Source of the DNA: Ruminococcus sp. CAG:488
Lineage (GTDB): Bacteria; Bacillota; Clostridia; Oscillospirales; Acutalibacteraceae
Length of the DNA: 60,162 nt
Direction of reading: 5' to 3'
NCBI GenBank assembly: GCA_000434055.1
Contig: HF999649.1
Location: 68,566 to 128,727, forward strand
Made by a program: the position numbers and the translations under genes. The notes under the pieces were generated by a model. It worked only from the letters and a program-made list of their open reading frames with translations, did no database searches and was not told where the DNA came from. Below are positions 26,633-35,025 of the stretch, one piece after another (within the stretch, counting starts at the first letter, position 1; every line of letters starts with the position of its first letter).

Positions 26633-28864
26633 TTATATTTTGCCTTTCCCGGCAAAGAGCGTTACAGATAAACCCTTATCAGAGCTAACCCTTTCGACTG
26701 TCAAAGACAGTCCGCCGTCCTTTTTTTCTGCCGTATAATCAACCGCTTCTCCGTTTGAAACAACCGATATTTTCTCCGCCGCCGCAACATCACGGAAGCT
26801 GAAAATATATTTTCTGCCGCTCGGTATCAATGACAGGTCACCGTCGGCAGGACTGACGGTAAATTTAAGCTCCGACCCGTTTTCTTCAAGCTTAAACTCG
26901 GTCTCGACACAGTGTCCGTCTTTGTAAGCGAGGGTTTCTCCGTCATCCTCGTAGAGCTTGAACGAGCCATTGCCCTTGTAAATAAGAATTTCAAGAGACT
27001 CGGGATTGCCGCAGTCATTTCCGCTTGTTCTGCCGTCAAGAGGAATAATCGCTCCGGCAGGCGCAATCACCGGAATTGTCGTAATATCTCTTTGAACAAC
27101 CGTTTTTCCGCCACGGTAAACCTCGCCCATGAAAATGTCGGTGTATCTTCCATCGGGAAGCCAAATCTCAACATCCGCCATGTGAGTCTCTTTGTTTACC
27201 TTGTGCGTTATCGGTGCAGCTATAAGTTGTGTTCCGAAAAAGTATTGATTGCCGACCGAGTATGCCTCATCACGGTTCGGATAAGCATAGTACATAGGCA
27301 TGATCAACGGCCTGCCCTCTTTTTCAACCAGCCTGTTCATTGTATATGTATAGGGTATCATGCGATGCCTTAAACGTAAAAATTTCTTTGTGATTCTTTC
27401 CGCTTCACCGCCGAATTTCCACGGTTCCTTGCTTTTGCGAGCGACATTGGCCGAATGGAAGCGCATTATCGGGCTGAAGACCCCGAATTGAACCCACCTG
27501 AGATATAGCTCATCACTGAGCTTACCGAAATTGTGTCCGCCGATATCGTGACTCCACCAGCAGTAGCCCGCATTAGCGGCTGTCGCCGTAAAATACGGCT
27601 GAAAATCAAGCACAGACCATTTGATGGCCGTATCGCCCGAAAATCCGAGCGGATAGCGATGCGAGCCGAAGCCTGCGAAACGTGAAAGAGTCAGCGGACG
27701 AAGACCCTTTGACTGCCTGTCAAGGCAATAATAGTGATTGAGAAGCCAAAGAGGATCAAGCCCTTCAATTTTTGACCTGCTTCCCTGCTGCCAGTCTATC
27801 CACCAGAAATCGACTCCCTCTTTTTCCATAGGAGAATTGATAAATTTGAAATATCCCTCTATGAAGCTTTTATCGGTAAAATCAAAATCAATCGGCTCTT
27901 TGTTTTTTTCATCAATACCCATGTGCTTTGCAAATTCAACGTAACTGTCCTCAAAAAAACGGACTCCCTGCGCCGGATGAATATTGAGATTTGTTTTAAG
28001 TCCCTTTTCGTGAAGCATTTTAAGAAACCTGACATGATCGGGGAAAAGCTCCGTATTCCAACTGTAACCCGTCCAGCCGGGATTCCAAAAGCAGCCGGTA
28101 ATATATGCAATCGGATTTTTTGGCTTTGGGTAGTCCTTGGCTTTATCGCCGAAGCGCTTTTCAACATCAACCCAGTGCCAGTCCATATCAATACATGCCA
28201 CCGTCAGCGGAATATCCTTTTTCTCAAATTTATTCATTAAATCGAGATATTCGTCCTGAGTGTAGCGCCAGAATCTGCTCCACCAGTTACCGAGACAAAA
28301 ACGCGGAATCAGCGGCGTTTCACCTGTAATGCGGTAAAAATCCCTCAGCGCCGAGGTGTAATTAAAGCCGTAGGCAAAAACATAAATATCCTTCTCTGCC
28401 TGCGGGCGAGGTTCAACCGTTCCGTCCGAAAGCAAGGTAAGCGAAGCCGAATCATCAACCAAGGCAACTCCGTTACGGGAAATTATTCCGTCGCCGAGCT
28501 TCACTCCGCCGAACGTAACATCAAGAGTACGGCGAGTTCCTTTTAAATTCCCGATCTTGAAATCTGTCACAACACGTTCGTCGCTTAGTTTAACGTTCTG
28601 CATTTTTCCGCTTTTTAAAATGCAAAATTCGCATTTATCCGTCCGAACGGTTATTCTGTCCGATTCTTTCGCAAAAGAATAATCAACCTTGCCGAGATTT
28701 CTGAAAAGAACGGTTTGCGTCGGCAGGTCGCAGAAACCGCCTTTTTCAATTCTGACAAGCTCCGGCGTGATAACCGTTATTCGTAAATCGCTGTCTACAA
28801 CAATATTCTCAGCACAAGCAAATCCATCGGATTTAATCACATATTTTTCGGCAAAACCGTCCAT
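26633..28864 (-). CDS. Glycoside hydrolase family 31 alpha-glucosidase/xylosidase type
   Basis: A 743-residue GH31 enzyme. The nucleophile Asp is in FWWIDWQQGS (about 27780-27810), and the acid/base Asp fits GFSGDTAIKW. FCLGNWWSRFWRYTQDEY and IDMDWHWVD mark the start of the barrel, and MRFHSANVARKSKEPWKFG the substrate loop. The C-terminal beta domains end near the stop. There is no signal peptide, so it should be cytoplasmic. Specificity within GH31 (glucose, xylose or sulfoquinovose) cannot be told. The start is preceded by CGAGGTGAG. Confidence 0.93.
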   Translation of the reverse strand: MDGFAEKYVIKSDGFACAENIVVDSDLRITVITPELVRIEKGGFCDLPTQTVLFRNLGKVDYSFAKESDRITVRTDKCEFCILKSGKMQNVKLSDERVVTDFKIGNLKGTRRTLDVTFGGVKLGDGIISRNGVALVDDSASLTLLSDGTVEPRPQAEKDIYVFAYGFNYTSALRDFYRITGETPLIPRFCLGNWWSRFWRYTQDEYLDLMNKFEKKDIPLTVACIDMDWHWVDVEKRFGDKAKDYPKPKNPIAYITGCFWNPGWTGYSWNTELFPDHVRFLKMLHEKGLKTNLNIHPAQGVRFFEDSYVEFAKHMGIDEKNKEPIDFDFTDKSFIEGYFKFINSPMEKEGVDFWWIDWQQGSRSKIEGLDPLWLLNHYYCLDRQSKGLRPLTLSRFAGFGSHRYPLGFSGDTAIKWSVLDFQPYFTATAANAGYCWWSHDIGGHNFGKLSDELYLRWVQFGVFSPIMRFHSANVARKSKEPWKFGGEAERITKKFLRLRHRMIPYTYTMNRLVEKEGRPLIMPMYYAYPNRDEAYSVGNQYFFGTQLIAAPITHKVNKETHMADVEIWLPDGRYTDIFMGEVYRGGKTVVQRDITTIPVIAPAGAIIPLDGRTSGNDCGNPESLEILIYKGNGSFKLYEDDGETLAYKDGHCVETEFKLEENGSELKFTVSPADGDLSLIPSGRKYIFSFRDVAAAEKISVVSNGEAVDYTAEKKDGGLSLTVERVSSDKGLSVTLFAGKGKI

Positions 28865-29003
28865 TTTCTCACCTCGTAATAATCATATACTAAATAAATT
28901 TGCATGTCAATTGCCTTTTTTCAATCAACCAAGCACATTAAAATATCAATAGTGAACAAACGGCAATTATTTTTAAAAAATCAGGACTTTTTTTAAAAAA
29001 CAC

Positions 29004-29031
29004 TTGATTTTTTAAAACTCTGTGCTATAAT
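29004..29031 (+). promoter_or_regulatory. Promoter of tRNA-Arg
   Basis: TTGATT (29004-29009), 16-nt spacer and TATAAT (29026-29031) with an extended -10 TGC, 19 nt before the tRNA 5' end. Confidence 0.8.
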
Positions 29032-29049
29032 ATATGAGCGTTAAGAAAT

Positions 29050-29126
29050 GCGCTGCTAGCTCAGCTGGATAGAGTGTTTGGCTACGAACCAAAAGGTCAG
29101 GGGTTCGAATCCCTTGCAGCGCGCCA
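29050..29126 (+). tRNA. tRNA-Arg (anticodon ACG)
   Basis: A complete cloverleaf: acceptor GCGCTGC/GCAGCGC, D-arm GCTCAGCTGGATAGAGT, anticodon arm TTTGG-CTACGAA-CCAAA with anticodon ACG, T-arm AGGGGTTCGAATCCCTT, then G73 and an encoded CCA. Its 3' part is the attachment site of the downstream element, and the gene remains intact. Confidence 0.98.
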
Positions 29127-29127
29127 A
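29078..29127 (+). other. attL: tRNA-side 50-bp attachment repeat
   Basis: A 50-bp sequence running from the anticodon arm through CCA plus one A is repeated identically at 43337-43386. Exact identity over 50 bp with divergent flanks is what tyrosine integrases leave on integrating into a tRNA 3' end. Confidence 0.93.
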
Positions 29128-29129
29128 GT

Positions 29130-29178
29130 AAAACCACCTAAAAGCCTTGATTTATAAGGGTTTCAGGTGGTTTTTACT
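29130..29178 (+). terminator. Element-borne terminator directly after tRNA-Arg
   Basis: AAAACCACCT pairs with AGGTGGTTTT, with an inner AAGCCTT/AAGGGTT stem, followed by TACTTT. It lies inside the element, two bases after the att core, and so replaces the host tRNA terminator that was displaced to 43386. Confidence 0.85.
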
Positions 29179-29228
29179 TTATCAAATTTTAGTTAATTTT
29201 TTCAAGTAATTAAAATTTCTTTAATAAT

Positions 29229-29248
29229 TGATGATAAAATGATGATAA
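29229..29248 (+). other. Candidate left arm-type integrase sites
   Basis: Two direct copies of TGATGATAA begin at 29229 and 29240, 11 bp apart. The same pair with the same spacing occurs at the right end (43245 and 43256). Confidence 0.5.
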
Positions 29249-29283
29249 TTTATAGCTGTTTTCTAAAATTGGAAACAGCTATT

Positions 29284-29568
29284 TTATTTTATAATTAGAA
29301 TTATCAGTGTAAATAGTATAACAATTACAAGTGTCACAATCAGTTTACTTTTCTTCAATGATGTGAATTGACATAATTTAATTGCTTTTTGAGAAGCCAA
29401 AAGCTGATTAAACATATCATTTTTTTCAGATTCTTCTTGCGTGAGAACCTCTTTTAGTGCGGTTATTTGCGATTTCAGTATTTGGTTTTCTTCTTCCAGC
29501 TTCTTCAAGTTCTGACAATCGGATTCTTTCTGCTCGTTCTGTAATTTCTCTATTTCTTTCAAGTTCAT
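29284..29568 (-). CDS. Small coiled-coil protein with C-terminal membrane anchor, overlapping the relaxase gene
   Basis: A 94-residue protein of unknown function. Residues 1-55 form a charged heptad-like coiled coil (KKLEEENQILKSQITALKEV). Residues about 74-94 are a hydrophobic helix ending in Lys at the C terminus, a tail-anchored layout. The ATG is preceded by a strong AAGGAG with a 10-nt spacer, better than the relaxase gene's own site. Its first 143 bp overlap the relaxase 3' end in another frame. It could tether the relaxosome to the membrane, which is inference only. Confidence 0.6.
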   Translation of the reverse strand: MNLKEIEKLQNEQKESDCQNLKKLEEENQILKSQITALKEVLTQEESEKNDMFNQLLASQKAIKLCQFTSLKKSKLIVTLVIVILFTLIILIIK

Positions 29569-30367
29569 TTGTAATCAGCTCCTTTGTAGCAGGAAGACGA
29601 AAAGTTTTAGTAAGATTGCTTCCTCTTACCTTTTTGCCCTCTGCGTTTTTGAATGTGATGTGTTTTTTTGTATCCTTCCATTCTACCTGCCAACCATGTG
29701 ATTGCATTTGTTTAACGAAGTCGTCTTTAGTATGTGCTGAGCCAATGGACTCCATAAAAGCAATACCGCAGTCTGCAACATAACTCTTTTTGGTATAATC
29801 GGATAAAAGCCTATAAGTGTCTTTGTTCCAAGAGATTATTTCACCATCAGTAATTGCAGAACCGTCAAAGTGTTTTCCCTTTTCGGCAACAGTTAAACCA
29901 TATTCTCGGCAAAGTTCATTACAATAGTCTTTGTCAGCTTGCAGGTCGTTTTTTGACTTATGAAGCTTTGAACCGTCAAGATACGATACCGTGTTAGTGA
30001 CCATATGACAGTGTATATGTTCCTTGTCATAGTGTACTGCTATTGCAACCTGATGGCCGCAATATACTTTTTCGGCAAAATCTATCGCAAATGACAGTGC
30101 CTGTTCAGGTGTGATTATTTCGTCCTTGTGGAATGAAATAACCGAGTGAGCATATTGTCTGCCTTTGTCCGCATTGTACCGTCTTTTTGTTTGGATAAAG
30201 CTACGGTATATTTCCTCGGCATCAGTTGCTTTGCCATTGTATGTCCCTTTTACATATGTATGTTCTATATCAGTTTTTCCGGGATTGAGTATATATTTTA
30301 AGCAGTTTCTCAAACCGCTGTGTGTGCTTAAAGCACCTTTTGAATTGATTTGTTTGTAAATTGCCAT
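29426..30367 (-). CDS. MOBP-type relaxase (MobA/VirD2 family)
   Basis: A 313-residue relaxase that would nick oriT and lead the strand into the recipient. The three-histidine HUH motif is HIHCHMVTN, preceded by AIAVHYDKE, and the N-terminal catalytic Tyr region is within the first 70 residues (KYILNPGK, HTYVKGTY). Length and motifs fit Firmicutes mobilization relaxases that lack a helicase domain. The start overlaps the MobC-like stop by 40 nt, consistent with translational coupling. The last 48 codons overlap the small coiled-coil gene. Confidence 0.92.
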   Translation of the reverse strand: MAIYKQINSKGALSTHSGLRNCLKYILNPGKTDIEHTYVKGTYNGKATDAEEIYRSFIQTKRRYNADKGRQYAHSVISFHKDEIITPEQALSFAIDFAEKVYCGHQVAIAVHYDKEHIHCHMVTNTVSYLDGSKLHKSKNDLQADKDYCNELCREYGLTVAEKGKHFDGSAITDGEIISWNKDTYRLLSDYTKKSYVADCGIAFMESIGSAHTKDDFVKQMQSHGWQVEWKDTKKHITFKNAEGKKVRGSNLTKTFRLPATKELITNELERNREITERAERIRLSELEEAGRRKPNTEIANNRTKRGSHARRI

Positions 30368-30696
30368 AAGGTATCACACTCGCTATGTAATGCTGATAAT
30401 GTTTTGTTTAACGTTATGATTGCGGATATATCAGATATACTACCGCTTGAATTAGCTACACGAGCTAATTGGTTTACGTTAACACCGATACGCTTGACCT
30501 GCTCCGCTAACCGTGCCGTATTGATGTTAAGCTGTTTGAGTTCGGCTGTTACTTCCGTTGCAGTGAGAACTGCACTCGACAACAGATTGACAATCAATCT
30601 GTTTTTGGGTAAGCCTGTCTTTTTCTGCAGCTCGTCAAATAGGTGCTTCTCATCATCAGACAGGCGGAACGATACATTATTGTTGCGTTTTCTCAA
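30328..30696 (-). CDS. MobC-like relaxosome accessory protein
   Basis: A 122-residue protein with an N-terminal ribbon-helix-helix-like stretch (NNVSFRLSDDEKHLFDEL, then KTGLPKNRLIVNLL) and the MobC C-terminal region RIGVNVNQLARVAN. MobC proteins bind oriT and help the relaxase load. I place the start at TTG 30696, which has AAGGAG 8 nt upstream; a longer reading from 30738 has no ribosome binding site. It overlaps the relaxase gene start. Confidence 0.85.
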   Translation of the reverse strand: MRKRNNNVSFRLSDDEKHLFDELQKKTGLPKNRLIVNLLSSAVLTATEVTAELKQLNINTARLAEQVKRIGVNVNQLARVANSSGSISDISAIITLNKTLSALHSECDTLWQFTNKSIQKVL

Positions 30697-30841
30697 ACCG
30701 ACAATCTCCTTTCTATAGGTGATACAACAGGGTCGCAACCCTATTGTTCGGGGTGCAAGGGCAGAAGCCCTGAGTATAGCAAATGATTATAAAAATTATT
30801 TACTATACGGCTGGGGTTTTTAGGGGGGTGAAGCCCCTGAA

Positions 30842-30876
30842 CAAGTTAGCATCGGCGTGCCAAGATGCGAAACTTG
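30842..30876. other. Candidate oriT inverted repeat
   Basis: A nested inverted repeat: CAAGTT...AACTTG outside and GCATCGG...CC..GATGC inside. It lies about 150 nt upstream of the MobC-relaxase operon, where oriT is normally found. Confidence 0.45.
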
Positions 30877-30892
30877 CCTGAGAATAATGCTC

Positions 30893-30930
30893 ATAAAATA
30901 CGGTGTCGCTTTTAAAACACCGTATTTTAT
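30893..30930. terminator. Perfect 14-bp stem terminator after the coupling protein gene
   Basis: ATAAAATACGGTGT pairs fully with ACACCGTATTTTAT around a 10-nt loop. It lies 27 nt past the coupling-protein stop and separates it from the mobC-relaxase operon. Confidence 0.88.
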
Positions 30931-30957
30931 AGCATTTTTTGAAGCAAAATGCCGAAG

Positions 30958-32385
30958 TTAAATTCCTATATATTTTTCAAAGAATCTATCCTTGTAATAA
31001 GGGCATTTTTTTAGCATAGAATATCCCAATGGTGTTATAACAACAGCTTCATTGTTCCTTGTAAGGCTCATAAGGTCGGACGGTGTCAGTCTGTCCTTTT
31101 CCTCAAAGCCAAAGCTATTGTTGCGGTTTTTTGCCCCTGTTGATTTTGATTGCTTCCGCTGGATGTATTTCGGTACCCAGTCACCGCATACAGTTTTTTG
31201 AGTTTTGCTGCTACTTGCATCCAAAATAATTTTGATTTGACAGTTCCCGATTAAGGTTGTTACCTTATGTTCGGGGAATCCGGTTTGCAACGACTCAATC
31301 TGCTGGATTACAAGGCACAACGAAACCTGACGGCTCCTCAAAGTCATACTGGCATCAACAAGTCCGTCAAGACTGCCACCGGAGCTAACTATTCGTCCCA
31401 GCTCGTCCAACAGAAAAAATATTCTGTGCGAGTTTTCAGAGCGTTTACTCAGGGCATCAAGAGTCAGGTTGACTATCATTGCCAAAGCACCGCTCCACGG
31501 CGCAAGTTTATGCTCCGGGATTGATAGGAATACTGACTTTTTTTGCTCCAAAGTATTAGGGGACACTTTTCTTGGAGCATCAGAAAATGCCCAGTGCAGG
31601 TTTTTGTCAGAGAAACAAGTCAAACTATTAGCCATATTCGAGTACACACTTAAAAGCGTTTCATCTGCCATACCTGAGAATTGATTCATATATTTGTAGG
31701 TGTTGCACTCCGGTTCAATGCTATTGATAATTTCGTCGACTTGTTCACCGATGGGGCAGCCGAGAATAGCATCAATGCACATGATTAAATCTTGTTTGCC
31801 TATGCCATAATAGTAGAGTAATAAACCTATGAGCATATTTCTTGAGGAAATTGCCCAAAATTTGTCTTTCTCATTTCCAAGCGGAATAAGAGAAAAAGCT
31901 ATTGTCTGCATTGTGGACAGTTTATCCTGCTCAGAGCTGTTAGCGGTTAAAGCGTAAAATGGGTCAAATCCATAACCGCTATAGTCACATGGCGAGAATA
32001 CGCATACACGAGGGTCATTTTTGCGTTTACCTTTTGCGACAAGTTCTCCTTTAATATCAATTGCAAAAACAGTTGCATTGGGATTGATGAGCAGAAACGG
32101 AATTATATAGCAACTCGATTTACCGGAACCAGACCCACCGATAATTAGGATGTGTCCGTCATTTTGCGTATTCCAGCATACATACTTTGAGCCTTGCTTG
32201 CCGAGAATGAAATCACCCTCGGCAGGCTTTGTTCTGATGAGTTTTGCATCAACGGATGGATGCATTGCTCTTTTCTTTTCCTTTTCCATGTGTTTTCTGA
32301 TGGTTCTATCGCTTGTGACATTAGAGCCAAACAGAAATAGAAGAAAAAAGAGAAAAATAATAAAATAGAGAAAAATATCATTCAT
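30958..32385 (-). CDS. VirD4/TraG-like type IV coupling protein
   Basis: A 475-residue coupling ATPase that would deliver the relaxase-DNA complex to a secretion channel. An N-terminal hydrophobic segment (about residues 3-20) anchors it. Walker A is GGSGSGKSS, Walker B is FFLLDELGR, and FAIDIKGELV and STMQTIAFSL are typical of the family. I chose ATG 32385 (MNDIFLYF) because GGAG lies 8-9 nt upstream and it overlaps the preceding gene by 8 nt. No other channel genes accompany it. Confidence 0.92.
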   Translation of the reverse strand: MNDIFLYFIIFLFFLLFLFGSNVTSDRTIRKHMEKEKKRAMHPSVDAKLIRTKPAEGDFILGKQGSKYVCWNTQNDGHILIIGGSGSGKSSCYIIPFLLINPNATVFAIDIKGELVAKGKRKNDPRVCVFSPCDYSGYGFDPFYALTANSSEQDKLSTMQTIAFSLIPLGNEKDKFWAISSRNMLIGLLLYYYGIGKQDLIMCIDAILGCPIGEQVDEIINSIEPECNTYKYMNQFSGMADETLLSVYSNMANSLTCFSDKNLHWAFSDAPRKVSPNTLEQKKSVFLSIPEHKLAPWSGALAMIVNLTLDALSKRSENSHRIFFLLDELGRIVSSGGSLDGLVDASMTLRSRQVSLCLVIQQIESLQTGFPEHKVTTLIGNCQIKIILDASSSKTQKTVCGDWVPKYIQRKQSKSTGAKNRNNSFGFEEKDRLTPSDLMSLTRNNEAVVITPLGYSMLKKCPYYKDRFFEKYIGI

Positions 32386-32641
32386 AGCGATATTCTCCGT
32401 CGATATACTTAATTCGAGAAGAATCAATCTCTATCGACTCATTTAAACCGACATTATCATCGGTTACATTTGCGACAAGCGTAACTTGCGCTCCTTGCGG
32501 CAAAACCATAGTAATAATATTATTACCGTGTTTTAACGCTTCAACTTTGAAGTAATATGCAGTCGTAACCTCATTAGAAATATCAACGGCATAAACTTTT
32601 TCTTGATTAGCAAGAAATACAGTTTTTCTTAATTCTCTCAT
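32378..32641 (-). CDS. Small element protein of unknown function
   Basis: An 87-residue protein that I do not recognise. It is rich in beta-strand-forming stretches (FKVEALKHGNNIITMVLP) and ends acidic, with no membrane segment or Cys motif. Its start overlaps the DUF3846 gene stop as ATGA and its end overlaps the coupling-protein start, so the three genes form one coupled set. Confidence 0.65.
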   Translation of the reverse strand: MRELRKTVFLANQEKVYAVDISNEVTTAYYFKVEALKHGNNIITMVLPQGAQVTLVANVTDDNVGLNESIEIDSSRIKYIDGEYRYE

Positions 32642-33054
32642 ATGAGTCTCTCCTTTCTGTTAATATTTTTATGTTCAAGGGGAATTGATACAATCTCATC
32701 CCCTAAACAAACGAACATTTCGGGCTGCTTAAACTTTGCAAGGAAAAAGTCGGTTTGCTCCTCTGTAAGTGAGCCGAAATTATCTTCTGTTAAACCTGCA
32801 ACGAAAAAGGTACCGGCAATAATGTCATATACTTTTCCGTCTGCATCTTTTAAAGCCCTGTTTAGCGGTAGACCGGCAATTTTGCCTTCTCCGTTGCAAA
32901 CAATAGCGACATTATCGTCATACGGATAAACAGCCTCGATATATCCACCGACTGTTTTCTGCATTGCTTTTAGGGTGTTATCAATTTTTACTATGCGGGC
33001 TTCTTTGTTTGGTTCCACGAGAACCACGTTCATTTTCTGGTTTGTTTTACTCAT
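32638..33054 (-). CDS. DUF3846 family protein
   Basis: A 138-residue protein carrying the DUF3846 pattern: VVLVEPNKEARIVKID, MQKTVGGYIEAVYPYDD, VAIVCNGEGK, GLPLNRAL and YDIIAGTFFVAG. The domain is frequent on conjugative elements and phages of Firmicutes, but its function is unknown. ATG 33054 has AAAGGA upstream; a longer start at 33078 is less likely. Confidence 0.85.
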   Translation of the reverse strand: MSKTNQKMNVVLVEPNKEARIVKIDNTLKAMQKTVGGYIEAVYPYDDNVAIVCNGEGKIAGLPLNRALKDADGKVYDIIAGTFFVAGLTEDNFGSLTEEQTDFFLAKFKQPEMFVCLGDEIVSIPLEHKNINRKERLI

Positions 33055-33164
33055 AAAATCAAATCCTTTCATTTGCATTTTTTGTAATAAAATTTATATA
33101 ATAATGTTTTATTACATTATAAATATGTTAGATGAAATTAATTTTAATATATAAATTTTTATCC

Positions 33165-33201
33165 AGCCAACAAATGAGAGATTTCCCCCCATTTGTTGGC
33201 T
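33165..33201. repeat. Perfect 12-bp inverted repeat between rep and DUF3846
   Basis: AGCCAACAAATG pairs with CATTTGTTGGCT around a 13-nt loop containing a C6 run. It lies just past the rep stop. Without an adjacent T run it is not a clear terminator and could be a replication or termination structure. Confidence 0.6.
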
Positions 33202-33209
33202 ATGAATAA

Positions 33210-34793
33210 TTACATTGTGTTGTATTTAATGTCTCTAATGCAGTCTTCAACCTCGCATCGGATTATGTCAATTGTTGCTTTATCCGTAACACCATAAATG
33301 TCACAATAGCCGGAAACAATTTTCTCAACATCACGCTCTGAGGGATTGTCGTTTAGAACATCATTGAAATAGCTACGCAGTCTTGCACAATGCACCTTCA
33401 AAAATTCTTCAAAAGGCTCAAACGTTCCAAGATTTATGTACTTTTCAGGATTGTCTGTTCCTTTTAAAGAGTCCTTTTTGTTAAGAATTGCTACTGCTTG
33501 CTCAAACAGCTCTATTACCGGTTTTAAAGCCTTCAAGCAACAATCTTTGTATTCTTTTGAGTCGCTGCCATAAGTGCGCACCATGTCAACAAATGGTGCA
33601 TATTTGTACTTGTAGATGACCGAGTATTCTCCGCCGAAAAATGGCTCGTAGACATGTATGTCATAATACGTCGGATGGACATTTATACAAATCGGAAAGC
33701 GACGATAACTTTGTGCTTTTTGGTCGTTTTCGGCTTCGACATATCGGCTTTCCGATTTGTCGTAGTATTGACCTGCCAATCCGTCCAAAAATCCGTTAAT
33801 GGGTTCGACGGAATTGACAATATTTATAGGGTTAATAAGGTTAGTTTGACTATATTTCTTTTTCTGAGATATTCGTTTAGGCTTGGTATCGAATACATTA
33901 AAGATGGTACCTCTGTCGCCCAGTTTTTTAAAAAGCTCGTTATGTCTGCAATCATCCCAGATTAGCACTGGTTGACCGTCATAATTTTCAAAGCAAACGG
34001 AATCACTACCGACATAACAAAATATTTCGTCGTCGCACATTTCGCCATCCGGGTCAATAAGTGCCCTTGCCAAAGCTTCTGAGAATAAACCTTTTCCGGC
34101 ACCGCCTGAACCGGATATATAAAAACTAATTCGATATGGCGGTAAAGGGGCATCCTTGAGATAATCACCACGACGTTTTTGTAAGCCCTCCATGTCGTCG
34201 TTATATTCCATTGGATAGTTCTTTTTAACCTGTCGGATTGACATCCCGTTATAGAGAACATCCAAACGCAACTTATCTTTTATACAAATATTTGCTTTGC
34301 CATATTTTTCTTTATTTATTTCGCAAGCCTCAACAAACTCGCGGAAAGAGCTATACTCTTCAAAGTGGCAGAATACCTCGTCTTCGGAATAAACAAATTT
34401 GCCCTTTGACTGTTCTTTGTCACTTTGATGTGTCAAATAAAGGACGGAATCAAAAAATGAATTTCGACCCTTTTTCTTTTCGAAAAAGTTTTTGTCGATT
34501 CCAAACCATTCACTCAAGCTATCCAATTCCTGTGCTCTCGCAAAACGCATGACAACATGAAAGTGAGCTGGTTTGATATCACCAACCGAATGAGTACTTG
34601 ACTTCATTTTTTTAATATCTTCGTCGGTATATGTATCTTTGTCATGTAGTATATAGGCAAACTCTTTAATGGAGGCATGGCTTTTTAACACAGTATCAAT
34701 CTTTTCTTTATTGATAAGTTCCTCGCCGGTTTCAGGATGCTTTACGTCAGTAACAAGCTCCCAAGTTCTTGATGTAATTTTATTTGTAGACAT
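33210..34793 (-). CDS. Rolling-circle Rep: HUH endonuclease fused to SF3 helicase (CRESS-like)
   Basis: A 527-residue replication initiator. The N-terminal half is a Rep_2 (pMV158-like) HUH nuclease: motif 1 FAYILHDKD (about residues 45-53), motif 2 HFHVV (77-81), motif 3 YLTHQSDKE with the nicking Tyr at about 119. The C-terminal half has SF3 helicase motifs: Walker A GSGGAGKG (228-235), Walker B VLIWDDC (276-282) and motif C INIVNS (323-328). This nuclease-helicase order is that of CRESS-DNA virus Reps and related bacterial plasmids. ATG 34793 is preceded by AAGGAAC; upstream in-frame codons run into a hairpin leader. It suggests the element replicates as a circle after excision. Confidence 0.88.
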   Translation of the reverse strand: MSTNKITSRTWELVTDVKHPETGEELINKEKIDTVLKSHASIKEFAYILHDKDTYTDEDIKKMKSSTHSVGDIKPAHFHVVMRFARAQELDSLSEWFGIDKNFFEKKKGRNSFFDSVLYLTHQSDKEQSKGKFVYSEDEVFCHFEEYSSFREFVEACEINKEKYGKANICIKDKLRLDVLYNGMSIRQVKKNYPMEYNDDMEGLQKRRGDYLKDAPLPPYRISFYISGSGGAGKGLFSEALARALIDPDGEMCDDEIFCYVGSDSVCFENYDGQPVLIWDDCRHNELFKKLGDRGTIFNVFDTKPKRISQKKKYSQTNLINPINIVNSVEPINGFLDGLAGQYYDKSESRYVEAENDQKAQSYRRFPICINVHPTYYDIHVYEPFFGGEYSVIYKYKYAPFVDMVRTYGSDSKEYKDCCLKALKPVIELFEQAVAILNKKDSLKGTDNPEKYINLGTFEPFEEFLKVHCARLRSYFNDVLNDNPSERDVEKIVSGYCDIYGVTDKATIDIIRCEVEDCIRDIKYNTM

Positions 34794-34850
34794 AATTAAA
34801 TGTTCCTTCTTTCTTATATATAAATAACGTACAAAAAGTACAGTTTGCAG

Positions 34851-34883
34851 AGTGCCCTCACACAAGCCCATTGTTCGGGCACT
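34851..34883 (-). promoter_or_regulatory. Hairpin in the rep leader, possible attenuator
   Basis: AGTGCCC pairs with GGGCACT around a 19-nt loop, about 60 nt upstream of the rep start. A TACTTTTTGTA tract follows on the minus strand. Rolling-circle plasmids often control Rep by attenuation in this position. The loop-side string ATTGTTCGGG also occurs at about 30743, upstream of mobC. Confidence 0.4.
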
Positions 34884-35000
34884 TTGTATGTAAAAAAGGG
34901 TAAAACAGTCATAATATCATCAAAATGAGTTGTTTTAGAATGTAAAAGTACAGTTGTACAAAAGTACAGCGGTTTTTATCACCTCTCTTTCGCTTCCTAT

Positions 35001-35025
35001 CTATTGCTTTCGCGAACAGCAATAG
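35001..35025. other. Perfect hairpin upstream of rep, possible double-strand origin
   Basis: CTATTGCT pairs with AGCAATAG around the 9-nt loop TTCGCGAAC, about 210 nt upstream of rep. HUH initiators nick in hairpin loops of this kind. The rest of the 34794-35301 gap is AT-rich and holds no gene that I can support. Confidence 0.4.
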
